Below, piece by piece: positions 60,815 through 64,000 of a stretch of 64,000 nucleotides of DNA; positions within the stretch are counted from its first letter, which is position 1, and each line of letters opens with the position of its first letter. This DNA is from Candidatus Nitronereus thalassa. GTDB lineage: Bacteria; Nitrospirota; Nitrospiria; Nitrospirales; UBA8639. The notes under the pieces are model-generated. The model had not been told where the DNA came from and made no database searches. It saw only the letters and a list, made by a program, of their open reading frames with translations. Where the stretch lies: assembly GCF_032191465.1 (NCBI RefSeq), contig NZ_JAQOUE010000001.1, forward strand, positions 1,116,001-1,180,000. Direction: 5' to 3'. The position numbers and the translations under genes were made by a program.

Positions 60815-61708
60815 CTAAATTCCTCTTTTGATTGAAATTTTGCGTGCCGCTTTCACACGAACATTAGATTTCCATGGTAGAGTACGGGATATTATCAGAA
60901 CCCCTGGATATATTTTCTCGTCATCATAAGGAGGATTGTCCTCATACCAGAATGCTCCAATTGAAACTTTTTCTAATTCTAGCAATTCCGAAAGAGTTAT
61001 AAACCACTCGCGAATCTTCAGTGGATCATTGATAGCCCCATATTCCTTGAATTCTGGAATTACGTAACAGATTTCTGTTTTTTTAGGTCCATTTCTATAA
61101 CTCCTTTCGAGGCTATCCAGCTGCTTGCCTGCCTCGTCAAGCTTTTTCAAAACACTTTTTACCACAATTTTAGGATTTCCCGTTGGCCATAGTGCTTTTG
61201 CCTCAATAGTTAAATCCTTTTTTTTTCCAATACTGATCCATAAATCACCCCGTCCAACAGTTTTCTTTTCACTTATATTTCGGAATCCCGTGAATTCTTC
61301 TAATCCCCACCCATCCTCTAGTTTCCATGCTGCCACGCAAAGCAATCCCGAAAGCGCTCTTTCTCCATACCAGTAGCCCACATCATTCGGAGGAACATCA
61401 TAGTCTGACAAAAGATTTCTAAAGGCCTCTAGCAAGAAAACCCATTCCGGATAAGGCATGTAACTTTTTCCACAAACCATCATTTGTAGTTCACCTGGGA
61501 CCAGAGTGCTGGTGCCTTGGGGATTAATGATTTTAGGAGGCTTGCCTTCTTTGTAATTCAGTCTTTTCTTTTTCCTAATACTCTCAATTATCTCTTTAAT
61601 CTGCTCCGTAATCCATTGGGCGAATTCTGGATTATCTTTGATAAGTTCATAAATTTTATATAAAAGTGGCCAAACCCATGAGGACCTTTTGTTTGAGATT
61701 TTTTTCAT
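60815..61708 (-). CDS. Unknown protein, possible PD-(D/E)XK nuclease-like fold
   Basis: 297 residues, no recognised family, more A+T-rich and Lys-rich than its neighbours. The centre reads GRGDLWISIGKKKDLTIEAK (about 152-171), the D-(x)n-E-x-K pattern of restriction-endonuclease-like proteins. Upstream is a helical part (YWYGERALSGLLCVAAWKLE), and downstream a helix-rich segment with a Lys/Arg end. No methylase or helicase is adjacent. It may be an orphan restriction or abortive-infection protein. No signal peptide. Confidence 0.6.
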   Translation of the reverse strand: MKKISNKRSSWVWPLLYKIYELIKDNPEFAQWITEQIKEIIESIRKKKRLNYKEGKPPKIINPQGTSTLVPGELQMMVCGKSYMPYPEWVFLLEAFRNLLSDYDVPPNDVGYWYGERALSGLLCVAAWKLEDGWGLEEFTGFRNISEKKTVGRGDLWISIGKKKDLTIEAKALWPTGNPKIVVKSVLKKLDEAGKQLDSLERSYRNGPKKTEICYVIPEFKEYGAINDPLKIREWFITLSELLELEKVSIGAFWYEDNPPYDDEKIYPGVLIISRTLPWKSNVRVKAARKISIKRGI

Positions 61709-61914
61709 TCCCTAATCCTCCTTACCACTTCATCAATTAAATCTTAGTACTCAGTGATTAAGTGGCAATTTAATCACATATCCATGCACCAGCGCACCCA
61801 AAATATCCCAATGCAGTGAATGGTACTTTCTTGGAATTCTTGGCACTCCTAGGCTAGGGGTCAAATCTTTGGTTGAGAGTTTCGCCAAAATAAAATTTCG
61901 AATGCTCCATTGCC

Positions 61915-62302
61915 TCTGCGTTGGGCGCGGCTGGGCCGCCGCCCCAAATCGACTTTTCGGCGAGCATTGTTTGAGTGGAGAGGTGGCTTTTCACCTCAGA
62001 GCGAGTTGCGCAGCCATCTTGATTTGGGGTGGCGGACTAGGTACCCCATAGGGGCCGCGCACAGGCAGAAATGGTTTTGGGTCCTTTTGCCGAAACAAAA
62101 GGACCTCGGCGTGCGGGGACGAAACCCCGCAAAAAAATAAACCTGGATTCCCGATGACTCATGTCGGGAATGGCGTCAAAGTGGAAGAAGTTTACGACTA
62201 GGGCCTTGGCTTAAAAAACAACGCCGAAAGCGGAGAAAGCGTAATCGCCATCGAATGGGATTGCCCATGCCAAGGCGTTTCCTCAGCACCTACACCGCTG
62301 CT
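61915..62302 (+). repeat. Direct repeat copy A: hairpin-rich element plus glgB 3'-end fragment
   Basis: Matches 63054-63437 in the same orientation at roughly 85-90% identity by eye. The first 280 nt are an element packed with hairpins: GGGCG/CGCCC near 61924, GAGGTG/CACCTC near 61981, GGTCCTTTTG/CAAAAGGACC near 62080-62105, GCGGGG/CCCCGC near 62113 and ATTCCCGA/TCGGGAAT at 62147-62171. The last 105 nt are a copy of the glgB 3' end. Confidence 0.88.
62198..62302 (-). pseudogene. Orphan C-terminal fragment of a 1,4-alpha-glucan branching enzyme
   Basis: On the minus strand it encodes [20 protein letters not shown] and [10 protein letters not shown] then TAG, about 33 residues almost identical to the end of the glgB product at 63334. 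It keeps frame but has no upstream part; the MNT gene abuts it. It is either a relic of a second branching-enzyme gene or a duplicated tail. Confidence 0.85.
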
Positions 62303-62628
62303 TAAATGGGACTAATCGAAACCCCTTCCCTTCGAGCGACTTCAATGAGCAAATCTGTGTCATCCTCTTCCCAGCATTTATTCCCAACAGCCACGGGTTC
62401 GATCCGGCTGTCGGTCTTTGCTCGTGCACGCCATAATTCTGCGACCAACGCCCGACTAGGTCGTGGGTCAAAATCTGGTCCAACGAGAAGAAGATCAATA
62501 TCACTGTCAGGATTCTCTTTGCCCTTTGCATAGGACCCAAAGAGCACAGCCTTCGATATTCTCACCCCTCTTTTCTTCACTTCCTGTATGTAATCTTGGA
62601 TGACTGTTACGACTGCTTGGTTAACCAT
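62302..62628 (-). CDS. MNT-type nucleotidyltransferase, antitoxin of a HEPN/MNT pair
   Basis: 108 residues. The minimal nucleotidyltransferase motif is intact: AVLFGSYAKGKENPDSDIDLLLVG (about 28-51), GS...D-x-D. In HEPN/MNT systems the MNT enzyme neutralises the toxin, in known cases by AMP-adding modification of the HEPN protein. It overlaps the HEPN gene by 22 nt. Its stop codon lies at the edge of the direct repeat. Confidence 0.88.
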   Translation of the reverse strand: MVNQAVVTVIQDYIQEVKKRGVRISKAVLFGSYAKGKENPDSDIDLLLVGPDFDPRPSRALVAELWRARAKTDSRIEPVAVGNKCWEEDDTDLLIEVARREGVSISPI

Positions 62629-62984
62629 TGGTATATCTCCTGGGCTCTAGCCATTTGCTCCTGGGCTTCCCCTGTATCGGGTGGCTCCATTAAATTCTCC
62701 GGATAACGACCCTCAAGTTGATACCGATCGAATTCCGCCAAAAATATTTTCGTCTCTTCCGTAAGATCAAGATTCGCTCTTTCTGCCAAGCGTAATAAAG
62801 CATGGATTCGTGGAGCAACATCCTTTGTTGTCCGACAGACTTGTGCTTTCAAGGCCTTTTCTAGGGCTAGGTGAGCAAAGAACAGTCCATGCCTTGTCTT
62901 ATTTCGAAATAGTAAGTCCTGGGCAATCTCCCAATCTTCTTTCGCAGAATTCAACCAATACTCGACATGTTTTTGAACATTCAT
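62607..62984 (-). CDS. HEPN-domain protein, toxin of a HEPN/MNT pair
   Basis: 125 residues, helical. HEPN features: WLNSAKEDWEIAQDLLFRNK, HGLFFAHLALEKALKAQVCR (about 32-51) and APRIHALLRLAERANLDL. HEPN toxins of this class are RNases. The RxxxxH-type catalytic core is not clear-cut, as the residues round Arg-Ile-His are shifted, so activity is uncertain. First gene of the pair, between the two direct repeats. Confidence 0.85.
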   Translation of the reverse strand: MNVQKHVEYWLNSAKEDWEIAQDLLFRNKTRHGLFFAHLALEKALKAQVCRTTKDVAPRIHALLRLAERANLDLTEETKIFLAEFDRYQLEGRYPENLMEPPDTGEAQEQMARAQEIYQWLTKQS

Positions 62985-63053
62985 ACAGAGTGACTATACC
63001 AAAATCGAAATGAGTGTAGCATTTCTTTTTCGAAGATCCTATACGACTGCTCT

Positions 63054-63437
63054 TCTGCGTTGGGCGCGGCTGGGCCGCCGCCCCAAATCGACTTTTGGGC
63101 GAGCATTGTTTGAGTGGAGAGGTGGCTTTTCACCTCGGAGCGAGTTGCGCAGCCATCTTGATTTGGGGTGGTGGACCCGGGACCCGGAGGGGTGCGTACA
63201 GGCAGAAATGGTTTTGGGCACTTTTGCCGAAACAAAAGTGCCTCGTCGCGCGGGGCCGAAACCCCGCCAAAAATAAACTTGGATTCCCGATGACTCATGT
63301 CGGGAATGGCATCAAAGTGGAAAAAGTGTAAGACTAGGGCCTTGGCTTAAAAAACAGCGCCGAAAGCGGAGGAAGGGTAATCACGATTGAATGGGATTGC
63401 CCATGCCATGGGGTTTCCTCGGCATTCACCCCGCCAC
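63054..63437 (+). repeat. Direct repeat copy B: hairpin-rich element plus glgB 3' end
   Basis: Same content and orientation as 61915-62302. Its main hairpin is GGCACTTTTG-CCGAAA-CAAAAGTGCC. It differs from copy A at two paired positions on both arms, so the pairing is kept. The element lies directly downstream of the glgB stop codon. Confidence 0.88.
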
Positions 63438-64000
63438 CATTACCCAGGTTACTCCCACCATAAATTTCAGCATCACTATTCAAGAGCTCCTGATAATAAC
63501 CACCCATTGGCACACCTAGGCGATAGCCTTCTCGCGGCACAGGGGTGAAGTTAAACACGCACACAATTTGGTCCGTCTGGTCCTTGGCACGGCGAATATA
63601 GGACAGCGTGGACTGGTCGCTATCATGCAGGTCAATCCATTGAAACCCCGTCCAATCAAAATCGACTTGATGGAGCGCCGGTTCATTGACATACAACCGA
63701 TTCAAATCCGCAACATATTTTTGCAAGCCCTGATGAGGTTCATAGTCCAGCAAATGCCATTGTAAACTATCCTCATGGTTCCATTCCCACCATTGCCCAA
63801 TTTCGCCACCCATGAAGAGCATCTTCTTCCCAGGGTGTGCCCACATGTGTCCGTAGAGGGATCGCAAGTTGGCAAATCGCTGCCAAGGATCGCCGGGCAT
63901 TTTATCAAGCAACGATTTCTTGCCATGCACGACTTCGTCATGAGACAGGACCAGCACGAAATTTTCCGTGAACGCGTAGACCAACCCAAAGGTTACATTA
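63334..64000 (-). CDS. glgB: 1,4-alpha-glucan branching enzyme, C-terminal part (5' end outside window)
   Basis: About 222 residues visible; the frame stays open to the right edge ([20 protein letters not shown] ... DEVVHGK). It contains the GH13 [12 protein letters not shown] motif with the third catalytic Asp, [20 protein letters not shown], and the C-terminal beta domain to [13 protein letters not shown]. It makes alpha-1,6 branches in glycogen in the cytoplasm. The 33-residue end is duplicated at 62198. With the GH63 enzyme and malQ remnant it shows glycogen or oligoglucan metabolism at both ends of the window. Confidence 0.96.
   Translation of the reverse strand, partial: NVTFGLVYAFTENFVLVLSHDEVVHGKKSLLDKMPGDPWQRFANLRSLYGHMWAHPGKKMLFMGGEIGQWWEWNHEDSLQWHLLDYEPHQGLQKYVADLNRLYVNEPALHQVDFDWTGFQWIDLHDSDQSTLSYIRRAKDQTDQIVCVFNFTPVPREGYRLGVPMGGYYQELLNSDAEIYGGSNLGNGGGVNAEETPWHGQSHSIVITLPPLSALFFKPRP

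Noticed and set aside
62113-62137. GC-rich hairpin followed by an A-run, considered as a terminator
   Set aside because: The run is A on the strand where the hairpin would be transcribed 5' to it, so it cannot supply the U-tract; better seen as part of the repeated element.
61910-62140. ORFs inside the direct repeats on both strands (also 63010-63331)
   Set aside because: The repeats show paired hairpin changes rather than coding constraint, and several frames are open at once in G+C-rich sequence.

Overview
The window is a dense stretch of chromosome (about 50% G+C by eye) from a free-living diderm bacterium. Lipoproteins, L,D-transpeptidases, HtrA, LapA and MltF-like proteins show an outer membrane. 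The mix of DUF2934 and YtxH proteins, DUF4398 lipoproteins, ATP-grasp/7TM-transglutaminase modules and PEP carboxylase fits Nitrospirota, possibly Nitrospira. This is inference; no rRNA, tRNA or nitrite-oxidation marker is visible here. No CRISPR array or insertion sequence was seen.

Region by region. 0-7.5 kb: the 3' part of a GH63 glycosidase, a YihY/BrkB protein, DUF2934/YtxH stress genes, an MscS channel, a lipoprotein and MarC. 7.5-25 kb: an envelope-stress block built round an NtrC-type two-component system (kinase 11459-13054, regulator 10093-11445), with HtrA, DUF4398 lipoproteins, three small CxxC zinc-ribbon proteins, two L,D-transpeptidases, two lone receivers and several tiny secreted or charged proteins. 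Ten -24/-12 (sigma-54) promoters lie in the gaps from 3.7 to 25 kb. Most have an upstream dyad RRGACA-N3-TGTCYY, and three dyad sites lie between divergent promoter pairs. I read this as one sigma-54 regulon controlled by the local regulator, which also appears to control its own operon and perhaps ppc. 15.3-19.3 kb: two ATP-grasp proteins beside a CocE-type hydrolase.

25-46 kb: PEP carboxylase, then three amidoligase modules: (i) retropepsin-like protease, 7TM inactive transglutaminase and glutamate-ligase-like protein; (ii) circularly permuted ATP-grasp plus an alpha-E/transglutaminase fusion whose expected Cys is Ser; (iii) RimB-like protease, RimK and an M14 deacylase. Between them lie an MscS channel, an ECF sigma factor with a CmpX-like channel, ZntB, a Kef antiporter, a CNNM protein and an LEA-like repeat protein. 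46-60 kb: more channels, an MltF-like transglycosylase, a split MgtE operon, a degenerate receiver-DUF2934 fusion, a decayed malQ, pyruvate kinase, a universal stress protein, a BT1-type transporter and a Na/Pi cotransporter.

60.8-64 kb is accessory: a possible PD-(D/E)XK protein and a HEPN/MNT toxin-antitoxin pair between two diverged direct repeats. Each repeat carries a hairpin-rich element plus a glgB 3' end. The real glgB runs off the right edge.

Overall the window is rich in osmotic and envelope defence (three MscS and two CmpX-like channels, Ldt, HtrA, LEA) and in peptide-bond-forming modification systems.
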